Part shown: one piece after another, positions 12,156 through 23,832 of the stretch
Position numbering within the stretch: position 1 is the stretch's first letter
How the letters are laid out: every line of letters starts with the position of its first letter
Assembly (NCBI GenBank): GCA_034769895.1
Contig: CM068367.1
Coordinates: 1,313,317,046-1,313,381,045 of the forward strand
Reading direction: 5' to 3'
DNA: 64,000 bases
Source of the DNA: Magicicada septendecula
Taxonomy: Eukaryota; Arthropoda; Insecta; Hemiptera; Cicadidae
Notes under the pieces: generated by a model
Seen by the model: the letters and a program-made list of their open reading frames with translations, nothing else
What the model was told of the DNA's origin: nothing
The model's database searches: none
Position numbers and translations under genes: made by a program

Positions 12156-12289
12156 TTTTTGACGACAACAAAAACAAACCCACTATAATGTCAATATCCT
12201 GGTACCTGACTTAAGAGATGACCTACTGAATGAATATGACGAGGACATCACGAAACAGATATTAAAATGTCCCGAAATAATCATACAAT

Positions 12290-15200
12290 TTAACAATAAC
12301 ATTAAAGTTTTAGCACTTGTCGACACCGGCTCAGTTATTAATGGGTTGTCAGAAGAATGGTTCAACGCAAACAAAAGAGACATTGAACCATATGAGATTT
12401 TACCCATGACGAATTCTCTAATCATTAGTGCTGTTGGGAACAAGTCCAAGTTAATTAGAAAACAAATACTATGCGACATAGAAATTGACGGGATCAAAAA
12501 TGAGTGTGTCTTTCTAATAATACCTGACCTTATTAAACAATGTATATTAGGGATAAGTTTTTTACAGGAGGTAGGATGTCGTATCGACATTGGCAGTAAG
12601 AAAATAGAAATAGTGAATGCGGCTGATGAAGAAGTGCACGCCGTACCCATCATGAACATGGAACTAATTGATAATGGAGAAGAAGAAGAAGAAGAAGAAA
12701 TCTTGAGGAGCATCGACGAGAAGATATCAAACATGGACTGTCAAGACGAGGAGATATTGGGAAATTTGAAGGAAATACTTGTTAAGAATAGAAGAGTGTT
12801 TAGGGAATGCCCGGGGAGAATAGACGGATACGAGCATGAGTTTCAAGTTACGGACAGTACGCCCTACTTTCAACGGGGTTGGCCTGTACCACTTGCTTAT
12901 CAGAAGAAAGTAAAGGACGAGATTGATAGAATGCTGCGATACGGTGTGATTGAACGTTGTACAAGCCCGTTCATAAATCCACTCGTAACAGTCATTAAAA
13001 GAGATGGAAGGGTCCGTCTATGCCTGGACGCAAGAAAGATAAACGGCGTTACTATTCCCGACTATGAAGGCGTTTCTCCAATAAACGAAATCTTGGCAAG
13101 ATGCAGCGAGATGCGATATCTGTCTACTGTCGATTTGTCGAGCAGCTTTTGGTAAGTACCTTTGAAGGAAGAGTGCAGGAAGTATACCGCGTTCATGTAT
13201 GAGGGAAGGTGCTACCAATTCACCGTTACACCATTCGGCCTTAGTACCAGTTCAGCGGCACTAACACGCGGATTGGATACGGTCTTAAATGAAGATGTTA
13301 AGAAAAACACATTAATATACGTAGACGATTGTCTATGCTATTCCGACGATGTTAAAACACACTTAGAGCATTTAGAGGCATTATTAAATAATCTAAACGA
13401 AAATAACTTGACCGTCAACCTAAATAAGTCACAGTTTTTCAGGAAAGAAATATCGTATCTTGGATACCAACTAACAACACGCGGCATCCAAGCTACGGAA
13501 GAGAAAGTGAAAGCCATTATGGACTTCCCTAAGCCCAAGAACCAGAAACAGTTAAAGGGTTTCCTAGGCCTCACTAACTTTTATAACCGTTTTACTAGCA
13601 AATATGCGGAGACAACACAACCCCTCCATGAATTATTGAAGAAGAATCACAAATTTGTATGGACGAATGAATTAAACGACTGCTTTGACAGAGTCAAAAA
13701 CCTATTTATTGACGCTGTAGTTTTAAGATTTCCGCGCCCAGACCAGAGGTATTATATACAGTGTGACGCAAGTGATTACGCATACGGAGGACAACTTTAC
13801 CAGCTCGATGAAGACGGGGAAATCGGCGTAATCGCCTTCACTAGTAAGACATTCAAGGGTGCTGAGCGGAACTACTATACTACGGAAAAAGAGCTTTTAA
13901 GTATTGTCCGATGCTTAGAAAAATTCTGAATATACGTTCTCGGACAACCATTAACGATCATCACCGACAACAAGGCGTTGACATTCTTAAACAAATGCCA
14001 TCTAAATAATTCTCGGATTACACGATGGATTCTTGCAGTGCAGGAGTATAAGTTCGACATAATTCATTGCAAGGGTAAGGAGAACATCGTAGCCGACATC
14101 TTAAGTAGATATCCACACGAGGCAAATTTAGAAGAGATTCACGACAACACACATGAATATTTAGTTAACCACATAACCGTAAAAATGAGACTTGAGGTGC
14201 GGAAGTTAATCCAAAATATTGGAAAGCACCAAATGGAAGACGATAAGCTAAAAGCGATCATCACTAGATTTAAGGAGGGAAATATAGACCCTAAATTAAC
14301 TAAATTTTATAAATATGTTAACCATAAGTTGTATAGGCGACAGCGGAATGAATGGAAGCTGTATGTTCCTAGCAACATATCTGGGGACATAATTGCTGAA
14401 ATCCACCATATGTTCGGGCATTTAGGAACAAAAAAGTGTATTAAAATGATCCAGGAACATTTCACATTCGACCGGATGTCAAAGAAAATAAAAACGTATA
14501 TAAAAACCTGTGACCTATGCCAGAAGTGCAAAGACACCAACAACAGAGAGCTATTTGGTGGCACACGCGCTGTGATACCTACAGCCAAAGGAGATCTGGT
14601 AAGCGCAGATTATTATGGACCCCTACCGACAGGAACGGGTGGAGTCAAATATTTATTAGTCATAGTGGATAATTTCACGAAATATGTCAAATTATTCACC
14701 CTCCGGAGAGCAACAACCACTATGACGTTGCGGAGAATAAAAACGTATTGCGAACTATTTGGACGTCCGCGGACCATTTTGACAGACAATGGAACACAGT
14801 TCACATCCAAGAGATGGGTCAACGGTCTAAAGGAGTTGGACATACAACGAAAGTTTACTGCAATACGTAATCCATGTACCAACCTTGCCGAGCGGATTAA
14901 CCGGCAACTGGGAAACTTGTTTCGCATTTTCATAAGTGACCAACACTAAATGGTCCCAATACGTGAAAACGATTGTAGCGTGTCTAAACGAGCTGTACCA
15001 CGAGACGATCGAAATAACCCCTCATGAAGCACACCTCGGCACGAGACCTACACGAGCATGGGAGCAATGCTTGGACAAAGGAGTCATTAGCAGCGAAGGA
15101 AAACGCGAAAACAATATATTTGTAAAGATAAAGGAGAAGCGAGAGAAACACGCGAAACACTGCAATGAGAAGAAGAAAATCACAAAATTTGCGATTGGCG

Positions 15201-15463
15201 ACAAGGTTCTGGTGAGAGCATTCCACCAATCCGACGCTGCGTCAAAGAGAATTGACAAGTTCTTCGAACTTTTCGCAGGACCATATAAAATCAACCGCAT
15301 CATCGGCGAGGCCACATATGAGCTCGTGGAGTGCGATAGCGGGAAGATGAGAGGAAAATTTAATATATGGCAAATTAAGGCGTATCATGAGCCAGCGAAC
15401 AGAAGTATAAATAACACGAGTGGTAGCGACGACTCCCGGCGACCAGCAGAAGACATAGGTTAG
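12290..15463 (+). pseudogene. Gypsy A pol region: protease, RT, RNase H, integrase
   Basis: Landmarks in order: protease active-site motif VDTGS at 12,319-12,333; reverse transcriptase LCLDARKIN near 13,020 and YVDD at 13,318-13,329; RNase H QCDASDYAYGGQLYQ near 13,760 and NYYTTEKELLSIV near 13,870; integrase zinc region with H-H and C-C pairs (GHLGTKK, CDLCQKC) at 14,415-14,530; catalytic core with ADYYG near 14,605 and TDNGTQFTS near 14,780; C-terminal region to 15,463 with KFAIGDKVLVRA, RIDKFFELFAGPYKI and KFNIWQIK. The order RT, RNase H, integrase places it in Ty3/gypsy. It carries a few breaks. Confidence 0.88.
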
Positions 15464-16346
15464 GTAATTTGCTCGCGCGGCCAGTCCAGCTAACCAAATA
15501 ATGATGTGCATTTTACTTGTTGTGTTTAGTCTGTATTTCAATGCTAACTGTGTTTGTGATCATCACATAATTGTCATTCGTTATGTTAATTAGACATATA
15601 AATATCAACGTATACAGAAAGTGATTTGTGAAGTGTACCATGTGTCAGGAGGACATTGTGATACTATGACACAGGACACCAAAGACGTTAATAATTTCGA
15701 ATAATAACTTGTTAAAATGTAGAGAATCGAATAATTTGTTTATGTAATTAATAATTCAAAATGGACGATTGTTTTATAACTTTAAGAGTATGCATCACGA
15801 AGTATGCTGATTCCTTAACTATTTAATTAATATGTATGTTTCTTTTACCAATGTAATCATTTATAATATGTTACGAATTGATCATATGTATATATTTGTT
15901 AGTATCAACTGTATTCTTGAGACAGTAATAACAAGTTTAAAGGTATTTTATTGCTATATAGGTCATCGACATAAGATCGATTAATATAATGGGTAGCTAA
16001 TCTACAGCTTATCTAGTACATTGTATATAAACAGTAACGAGACAAACTGTCAAATGGACAAACGTCCATGTCTTAAATTCAATTATTTACTCGAAATCGT
16101 ATTGTACAGTCCACATATGGACAGACAAAGTGTAAAAAATGCGTTCATTCACTCAGATGTGCGGCAATAAATTCATATGACCATATAAAACATTAAGATG
16201 GGGAATAACAATTAATTGCTTCCTATGAGAGATAAATGTCAGTCAACCATGTCCATTCCGAAGCAGACATCCACGACTGGGACAGAGCACAGAAATTGGA
16301 TCAGATGTCTCCCGAAGTCCAACATCCAATCCAAATTGGGGACAAT
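15464..16346 (+). other. Gypsy A 3' non-coding region and polypurine tract
   Basis: No envelope-like frame is present. The last bases (AAATTGGGGACAA, about 16,333-16,345) act as polypurine tract, and Gypsy B has nearly the same one at its 3' LTR. Confidence 0.6.
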
Positions 16347-18725
16347 GTAATGATCGAAATTTAAAAAATTTTTAATTCCTCGATCAAGTGACACGTTCCC
16401 ACACTCAAGTCGACGGACACAAGCCCAGGTCGTAAATAATGACGAATCAGGGGCACGTCAAACCCGACGACAGTGCGAAGACAAAGAAAAAATGTCTGAG
16501 CACTGCACACAATGAGTATTTCAGGGCGTCGCTGACAGCTAGCCGTTTGTCACAATTTACAGCACCCAACAATCTGAAACAAAGACTTCGTACAGCTGCC
16601 GAGTTACACGGAATCGAGATGGAACGCCTGCTGTGGAGGTGAGGCGTAACTGCACAATTATGAAAGGTTTTACTATGTTAAAAAAGGAGTATAGAGCAAT
16701 TTTAACGGAGAGATAGACAATAGACGTAACTCAGCGTATACTGCCAGTGCATCCTGCACAGCGTGAAAACAAACCCTTGACAGTTTACTGAGATTTACGA
16801 CTGGAAAGTAGAGTTCCACCGAAATGACGCCAACGAAGGGTTGATAATCGGCGGAACGAACGTCGAGTAACTTAAACAATTAACCAAGACTCTGGAGCCT
16901 GTTAACAAAAGCTCAGTCAGAACCTTAGGGAAAGTCTAAACAAAGGATAACAGAAGGCCATGAAATTGCCCTCGTTTCTAAGAATCCGTGCTACGCTCGT
17001 CACATGAAACACTCCGGGGATGACAACGACCAACCAGCGTCAAGCATCTTCTAAGAGAGCTCGTGGAGAGAGTAGGAAGGGTTCGGACGACGAATCGTGA
17101 AACAGAGGATGAGATCTGCAGAAGAGTAGGAATTTGTACGACCAATCAAGAATCCGAGAAGGCGTAGAAATCCAAAACTTAGACTTATGGGTAAGATGTT
17201 CCAATAAAACTGTTTGGCGAAGACGCGGAGCGGGCAGTCAGTCATTCAATCGAGCAGTCAGTCATTCAATCGAACAGTCAGTCAGTTAATAGTCGCAATC
17301 GGTAGTCAAGAGTATGTAGTTAATAGTAGCAGTTGATAGTCGCAATTAATAGTCAGAAGTTAGTACGTACGATAGTCAGACGATTGATTATGTCGGAACA
17401 GTAATACGGTTCGTGATAGAAACAGTTTGTGCGACCGACCGGATTCATAACTTTGTAAACTCATAAGTGAACGGAGACATCGGTATAGTCACACTTATAC
17501 ACAATTCTGTGCGCGAAACATAAGCTATAAGTGCGCACAGGACTTGAAATCTCAACTGACGCGCACATAATAACATACTAATTAACACTTAAAGTAGAAC
17601 AGTGAGCGACACTTCAAACATTCTCACATCACAATGTATCACCATGTTGAACAATTAATTGAATAAACTATACCAAACAATTAAGCACGCAGTACGCGGT
17701 ACACCCAGATAGACGGCACAGTTAACCAAGTACACAAACATGGCAAACTTTCAGAACAATTCAGTGTAATGACAACATTAACACCCCACTATTTGAACTC
17801 CGGACACTCGACATCAGCGGGTTACCACAACACCACACACATGACGGGAGTGGAGATTTAGTGGAGTGAAGTGAAGTTATCAGTGCTCTTCATAACAGTG
17901 ATTATGATCTTCGACGAATCATCCAGAAAGTGTCTTCTCACGACGGCGGAATAATGGATAAACACTCTCAAAAGATAAGCTTTATGTCTACTTAATCTTA
18001 GTAGTATATACTACTGTTCTGTTGCCTCTTTTCAAAGAACTAACCCCAAGAGAACAAATATATATGAATCAGATGAATCATAAAATCTATAAAATAACAC
18101 TAACGTAATTCGTTATCTGAGAAATAATGAACGCATTTTAGGTAGGAATAAGTATAATTGTTGATTGTTTATTATTCGTATATGTTTTTATATATGTGCA
18201 TTATTTACCGCATTTGAATGTACCATATGTTTATGTTTCAGGAAACATCGTATAAATTGATAAATTGTATTTTATATCATGTGTTTTAATATGTATGTAA
18301 TTTGCAGGATATAGTTACTTACTTAAGTAACAAGTGTAATAAATAAGTAGTTAATTTACAGTATTCATGCGTTCATTATTGAAATTTCACCTTTGTTATT
18401 GATGTATTTCATTCTAAGTATTACACTAAAAATCTCACAACTTATGCTAAACATCAATGGATACAATAAACTCGACCATTGAAACGTCTGATTAATAGAC
18501 TCATAAAATCGTATTTAATTAGTCACCGTGTTGAGTCAAATCTGACGAATAGAAACAATTTTAGATATATCAAAATTAACGTATAACATAAATCTTTAAT
18601 TAATATGATTCATAATTGTTGAGTAATTAATCCGCGCAGATAATTAGCACAGATTAATATTCACTAGATGTAAATGGTTTACACAATTAATTACCACAGA
18701 TGTAAATTACATTTACACCACTAAA
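16347..18725 (+). repeat. Gypsy A 3' LTR
   Basis: Partner of 7834-10212, identical in length and nearly in sequence. It is followed by TACTT. Confidence 0.92.
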
Positions 18726-18730
18726 TACTT

Positions 18731-19886
18731 ATGGTTATGACATACTTATTTTATAAAACTCTTTGCTTTCCTGTCCACGTTAACATCATCTTATTACTTT
18801 TTCTTGTGATTCTCACCTTTAAATTCTACAATACATTCGTAAGTTCTATAATAATATTATTTTATAATTACTACAGTTAATATCACTCTTCAGTGTTCAT
18901 TATTACTGAATCAATGTTTTATTTTAAATATTATTCATAATAACTTTCTTAAATGTTATTGTTCACTATTAAATCTTAAACATTGGTTATTTTTACTAAG
19001 TCTTTATCTTAGCCTTCTCTATTCTTACTATTTTTATTACTGACAATATTTTTATTTATTTATCACTTGCACTTTTAAATTATTTTGTGTTCATTATAAT
19101 TTACTTGGTGTTTCTTTTTTTATCATTTCACTTTAGGGTAAGTTCACTTTCACTAGTTTAACTTCCGTTTACTTCTCACTATTTTACTCTCTTTCTCTAC
19201 ACTCATTATATATAATTATTAATATCATGTCTTTCTCTATTAACCACTTACATGTACTCCTAACTCTTTGGCTAGTGTATTTTTAGCTATCGTGTTTTAT
19301 TAATGACTATTTACAATTGTCATTCAATCAATACTAACATTCATTAATTATTTTGATTCTTTACCGGTTTCATTTTCTTTATTATTTTTGATTACATTAT
19401 TCCTCACTTCTCTATTCTTATTCCTTGTCTGCGTTTTCTTGACGTGTTTCATTTTATTTTCTTCAACGTTGGTTTGTTCCCTCTTTGTTCTCATTTTCTT
19501 CTCCTTCACTTCTCATCTTGTTTACTTTATTTTGGTTCTTAGCTGGCCAATCTCTGGGGTTGGGTCAAAGTCGTTTGTCTGTCAGTCTGTTGAGTTTCTT
19601 TAATAATCACTTTTAGTTTATAATTCTTTCTCCTTCTTTCTCAATTACTTTTTACGTTTTTACTTTCTTCATTATTTATTCATTAACATACATTACTTTT
19701 TAGCATTTTTTACATACTTATTGTTATCAAAACTGATCTGAATTTGGCGATGTTATATTGTTTACTTATACACTTATGCTTACTAAACTACACAATCACC
19801 CTCACTCCCAAATAATCCGTTCCGCAGCTTAATTAGGTCTGGTTAATGTAATAAAATTACACTCACCGTCGCTGTTCAGGGGCCAA
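18731..19886 (-). mobile_element. N4 interior, 5' end
   Basis: AT- and pyrimidine-rich on the plus strand. Bases 19,800-19,886 closely match 4,990-5,084 of N1 (CCCAAATAA-CCGTTC-GCAGCTTAATTAGGTCTGG, then the primer-site area). This region is therefore the 5' leader of an N1-like element on the minus strand. The K/E-rich reverse complement of 19,380-19,600 would fit a gag-like frame, but I cannot support a gene. The rest of the element must lie left, interrupted by Gypsy A and probably N1. Its 3' LTR is not in the window. Confidence 0.65.
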
Positions 19887-19948
19887 TGAAACAACTGAAT
19901 TTAATTTATTAATTAATAATATAATCGAGTCCCTTGTTCGGGAGTCAA
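19868..19948 (-). promoter_or_regulatory. N4 duplicated primer-binding-site region
   Basis: Two primer-site/LTR-edge junctions lie 62 bp apart. The minus strand reads TGGCCCCTGAACAGCGAC (19,868-19,885) and TTGACTCCCGAACAAGGGAC (19,929-19,948), each next to the LTR edge TGAAACAACTGAATTTA (plus strand). Both resemble the N1 tRNA-Lys type site with differences. Confidence 0.6.
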
Positions 19949-22243
19949 TGAAACAACTGAATTTATTTCAATTAATAAAATATATTACCTTCTTACCTTC
20001 GGGCTCCCTTCCAGGGTCTTACAGACGAAACCAGCTGCAGAAGGATTATTCGAGTTGAGTGGTGAAAATTTAATAACACAGTCTATTCTGGCTAAAACAA
20101 CTTATTTGGATTTTATTTAATGAAATTAGATAATGTTTTACAGCTATGTAATAACATCTCAAATTCTATGCTGGTTGATTACTACATTGATTAAAAGTTT
20201 CTTTAGTTTCCTGTTAAATGGAAATCACATATAAAGTATCGATATGCCAAAATGAGAAAAAAAACAATTCTTACAATTATTATGTTTCTATGACTACAAC
20301 AAGGTGTTAAAATGTTTAATACCCAGTACTTTGTCTCTCACTCATTCACACTTTTTACATATTTACCTTTTAACCCCCGTTCTTAGAGCTCTGTGTTTAT
20401 ATTTATTTCATGGATTTATAGAATTAATTTAGTAGTGTTGTGAAGGGTACTTAACCGGTCCCCGGCGTTCCTAATAGTTTCATCACCGCCTCGTGTTATT
20501 CGCTGTTTCTAATCACTCCGAAATGTTATTTCAACAGTTTATGAATTTTTTCACTGTTGCGGTATACTCCGCCTTATTTAGTTTACCATGGTTTCAAATT
20601 GCACTTTACACTTTTGTAACATTTTGTCGGCCGACTTTAATTTGCTCGAGCACTTAGGTGTTGACCGCTACTTAGTTCACACACTTTAATATGCGTTTGT
20701 ACACTTTTCTTACTTATTCTTGCATATTTATTTATGTATGCTAAACATACTATAATTACCGTACTTACCATAATTTGGTCTATACACATTGACATAAGTA
20801 CATTTGTTCACCATGGATCCAGAGTTTCGAATTAAGCGTGAATAGAGACTGAGTTGGGCCTTGAAATAAAAGTACCAACATCTATATGAATTGAAATCAA
20901 TTTAGTTTTTTATTATTTTCCATTTGTACACACAAATTATAACTACCAGATAATGGCCGTTTCATAATGACCAAAACAAAATGGCGGTCGTTCCTTACAT
21001 TTCTTCATTAAGCATGATATTCAAATTTTATTATATTTTTGATCAAACTACACATCTCTTGGTTATTTTGCAGCTGCTAGTTTAATAAAATGCTTCTATT
21101 TAATTTATATTGGTATTAAACGCAAACCAACGCCTCAGCTTGGCTGCCGGCAGTATATCAGACACGCTTTCTTTCGCACTCTCACTCGCTCATTATAAAA
21201 ATATTAGATACATTTTTTGGTTTACTGGATGGTTAATTTTGAGCTCAAATGTAGTTTATGATAAGTTTGACTTTCCTGACTGTAGACTAGAAGTTCTAGT
21301 GGATGGTGTTACATGGTTGTTCGGCCGAGAATCTCCTGGTTGCTTTTGTTTTCTTTACTGTTGCACTGACTCCAATTTGGTAATTTTAAAACTGTTATTC
21401 ACTGCTGCTAATTCATTTTGAACGTATAGTTATTGTTTAATTATATTTTTGGTTGTTTTAAACACATTTTTCTGGCATTACTTGCCGGCGAATTTTATAT
21501 AACATGTTGCCGCTTTGGCGGCGTTGTGAAGACTGGGGTGAGGCACTGCGCACTTTTTACGTACGTGTGTGTGTGTGTGTGTCTGCGTCATTGTTCGTTG
21601 TCTCAAGGTGAGGAAACGCCCTGGTTTATGCGTATTTTTGTTACGTCATTCATTTTGTTAATGACGCCTTGCATTGTTGACCAATGAAAAAATTATATTA
21701 AGAGTCTGTATTAACTCATGCAACCATTGAAAGTGTTCTGTTTCGCACGTCTGCCTTTGGCCTTGGAATCGTCTGCACAGATGTAACTGCGTCGTTTTCG
21801 TCAAACAAAGGGAAAATTATCCTACCATACATATGTGTGTAAAATATAATGAAATACAATAATTTGGTACCTCTCGTACCATAAATCTGAAACCAGGCTT
21901 TTGTCCTGTTACAAATAGTTGTACTGGATAGGCCGAATTTATTTATGGCCTATCTTACACGTCCGAGGCCACTGATTTTAACTAACTTGCAGACGACTGT
22001 AATCTGTTGCTGTCTGATGCAAACTGGGGACAGAGTGTTCTTACTGTGATTTACACAGACACTGAGCTGGCAAGCTGTTGCGTAATACGTCTGTGCTGGG
22101 CAGACACAGACATAAACATAAATAGTCTGCAATAACATTGTATGTTGCTGGTTACTAGGGGTTCCCCGTAGGTGAATACTGACTACATTGTGATTACAAT
22201 TGATTTAAATTATTGTTCTCTAACACAATTCTGTACCGTTACA
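19887..22243 (-). repeat. N4 5' LTR (long, N1-like)
   Basis: Ends in GTACCGTTACA, as N1 does, and shares with the N1 LTR the CAGACGAAACCAGCTGCAG motif near 20,022-20,040, the block GTCGGCCGA---TTGCTCGAGCACTTAG near 20,628-20,660 and the hairpin GATAGGCC/GGCCTATC at 21,927-21,954. It is about twice as long as the N1 LTR because about 1.2 kb (about 20,740-21,920) lies between blocks that are adjacent in N1. That stretch contains a (GT)n run near 21,560 and no recognisable gene. The right edge coincides with the break in the Gypsy B LTR. Confidence 0.75.
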
Positions 22244-23339
22244 ACATCAAGATTATGTGATTTAGACAATATACTTTGATAGAGTTACTTGTAAATGGTT
22301 ATCCATTCCTCTGCTTGACTCCTTCCACTTTACACACAACATATCACTTTCACTTCCTATTGCTCTGCTTTTACTTTGCACACGATCGCGATAACTCTTA
22401 GCGTCATGCACTTGGCGATTCAGACTTACTTATTCTTTCGCGCACATTGTAAAGAAATACTTCTTCGCATCTCTGCCCGCGCACTAATTCAATCATACTC
22501 ACTAGTTCTTCACCTTTATATCACCAAGTTCTTATATTTCACTTGCTTGCTTTAGTTCTTTGCTAATTATGTAAATATTAAGATAGTCCGTAATTCTGAC
22601 TAACAAATACTATGATTGACCGACCGCTATCATTACCGGACTTCGTACTTCTTCTCATTAACTTAAACTTTTCACTGACTTACTGCCCACTTACTGACTT
22701 TGACTGCTCTCTTACTGACTTTGACTGCCCTCTTACTGACTTTGAACCCCTGTTCTTCCGCGCGAGTCACATTTATAGCCTCTTCAAAACTTCCCTTTCT
22801 GCTGTCACTCTTCCAATAACCCCCATTGGCCACATTTTGAAAGTCTCGCCGGTAAATTTTAAAATATCCAGTCATCACTTGCAAAATTTCTCGTGCGCAA
22901 CGATGATGCTATCCCTTATTGGCTACAGATTTGCGGCTCTGAGCTTTTCCCGCACAGCCGTTAACTAGTAAAAAGAGAAATCTGCTTTCTAAAACACACA
23001 CCTCGTTTCGGTATGTCAGCTATTGTATTTTTGAAGGCCGGTACACCCTCTTTCTAACGATATCTCCCGTTTTTGCCAGATTGTGCTAACAAAGCATTTT
23101 ATATTTTTATGACATAGAAAGTTTGGATGTACAATACATTTCTAAGCTGCCAGGTGACAGTGTGTCGGCGCTCACGCCTTAGCCACCCGCTTACATAAAT
23201 AGTGCACTGTACAAAATCTCTTATACTTTCTTACTACTAATATTACAATCTTATATTAACTTTAATAATTTATCGTGCCATAATACAGATATTTACAATT
23301 TATAAATTAACTATTCGTAACTCCTTGAGTTACATTACA
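22244..23339 (-). repeat. Gypsy B 3' LTR, partial
   Basis: Matches 29,841-30,952. It contains three copies of a 21-bp repeat (CTTACTGACTTTGACTGCTCT type) at about 22,675-22,745 and a short palindrome GTAACTCC-TTGAGTTAC at its U3 start. The part matching 29,154-29,840 is missing and is presumably on the far side of N4. Confidence 0.75.
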
Positions 23340-23832
23340 TTGTCCCCCAAAATGATTTGTCCATAATTATTGTTAGAATTTGGATAAATCATTTTGTATG
23401 CCTCTAAGCCTACATGCACTTTCTTCAAACATAGTTTGTTTACATTGCTTTTAATGACCCATTTTCCAGTTAGACAAAGACCGGTTTTACCCCACCGTCT
23501 CGCTCTCACTTTCTACCTGCGAGTTTGTCAACAACAGTTGGTCATTCACACCTCATAATGTTTGTTTACACTTTTCTTGTTTCTTTTTGTTGCTTCCGCT
23601 TCTACCAATATATATTTACTTTCACTAACTTCTTATAACTATTACATAAAGTTCTTAATCTATAACACCATTACATTTTGTCATTAAGGAAATTTAAATT
23701 TATTTTAAATTCCCATTGATCATTTTCCCAAACACATAATATTTACATATAGAATATTAAAAAAAAAAATCTTGACAATTACATATTAGACCCCTTTTAG
23801 CATTTACAAATTCCCATTTCTCATTCTCCCAT

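Larger units (their letters stand above)
7834..18725 (+). mobile_element. Gypsy A: Ty3/gypsy LTR retrotransposon
   Basis: Both LTRs are 2379 bp (7834-10212 and 16347-18725) and are flanked by TACTT at 7829-7833 and 18726-18730. A primer-binding site follows the 5' LTR and the tract AAATTGGGGACAA precedes the 3' LTR. The interior has a gag region, then protease, reverse transcriptase, RNase H and integrase in the Ty3/gypsy order. No envelope-like gene is seen; 15.5-16.3 kb is non-coding. By eye the LTRs differ at about eleven sites (about 0.5%), so the insertion is recent, yet the coding region carries several breaks. It is closely related to Gypsy B, sharing the polypurine tract and the Gag N-terminus. 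Confidence 0.93.

Noticed and set aside
19388-19603. 71-residue hydrophobic open frame
   Set aside because: T-rich strand opposite what is probably a K/E-rich gag-like stretch of N4; a false membrane protein.
21110-21421. 103-residue open frame in the N4 LTR
   Set aside because: No motif, no neighbour support, and it sits in a region of uncertain origin inside an LTR.
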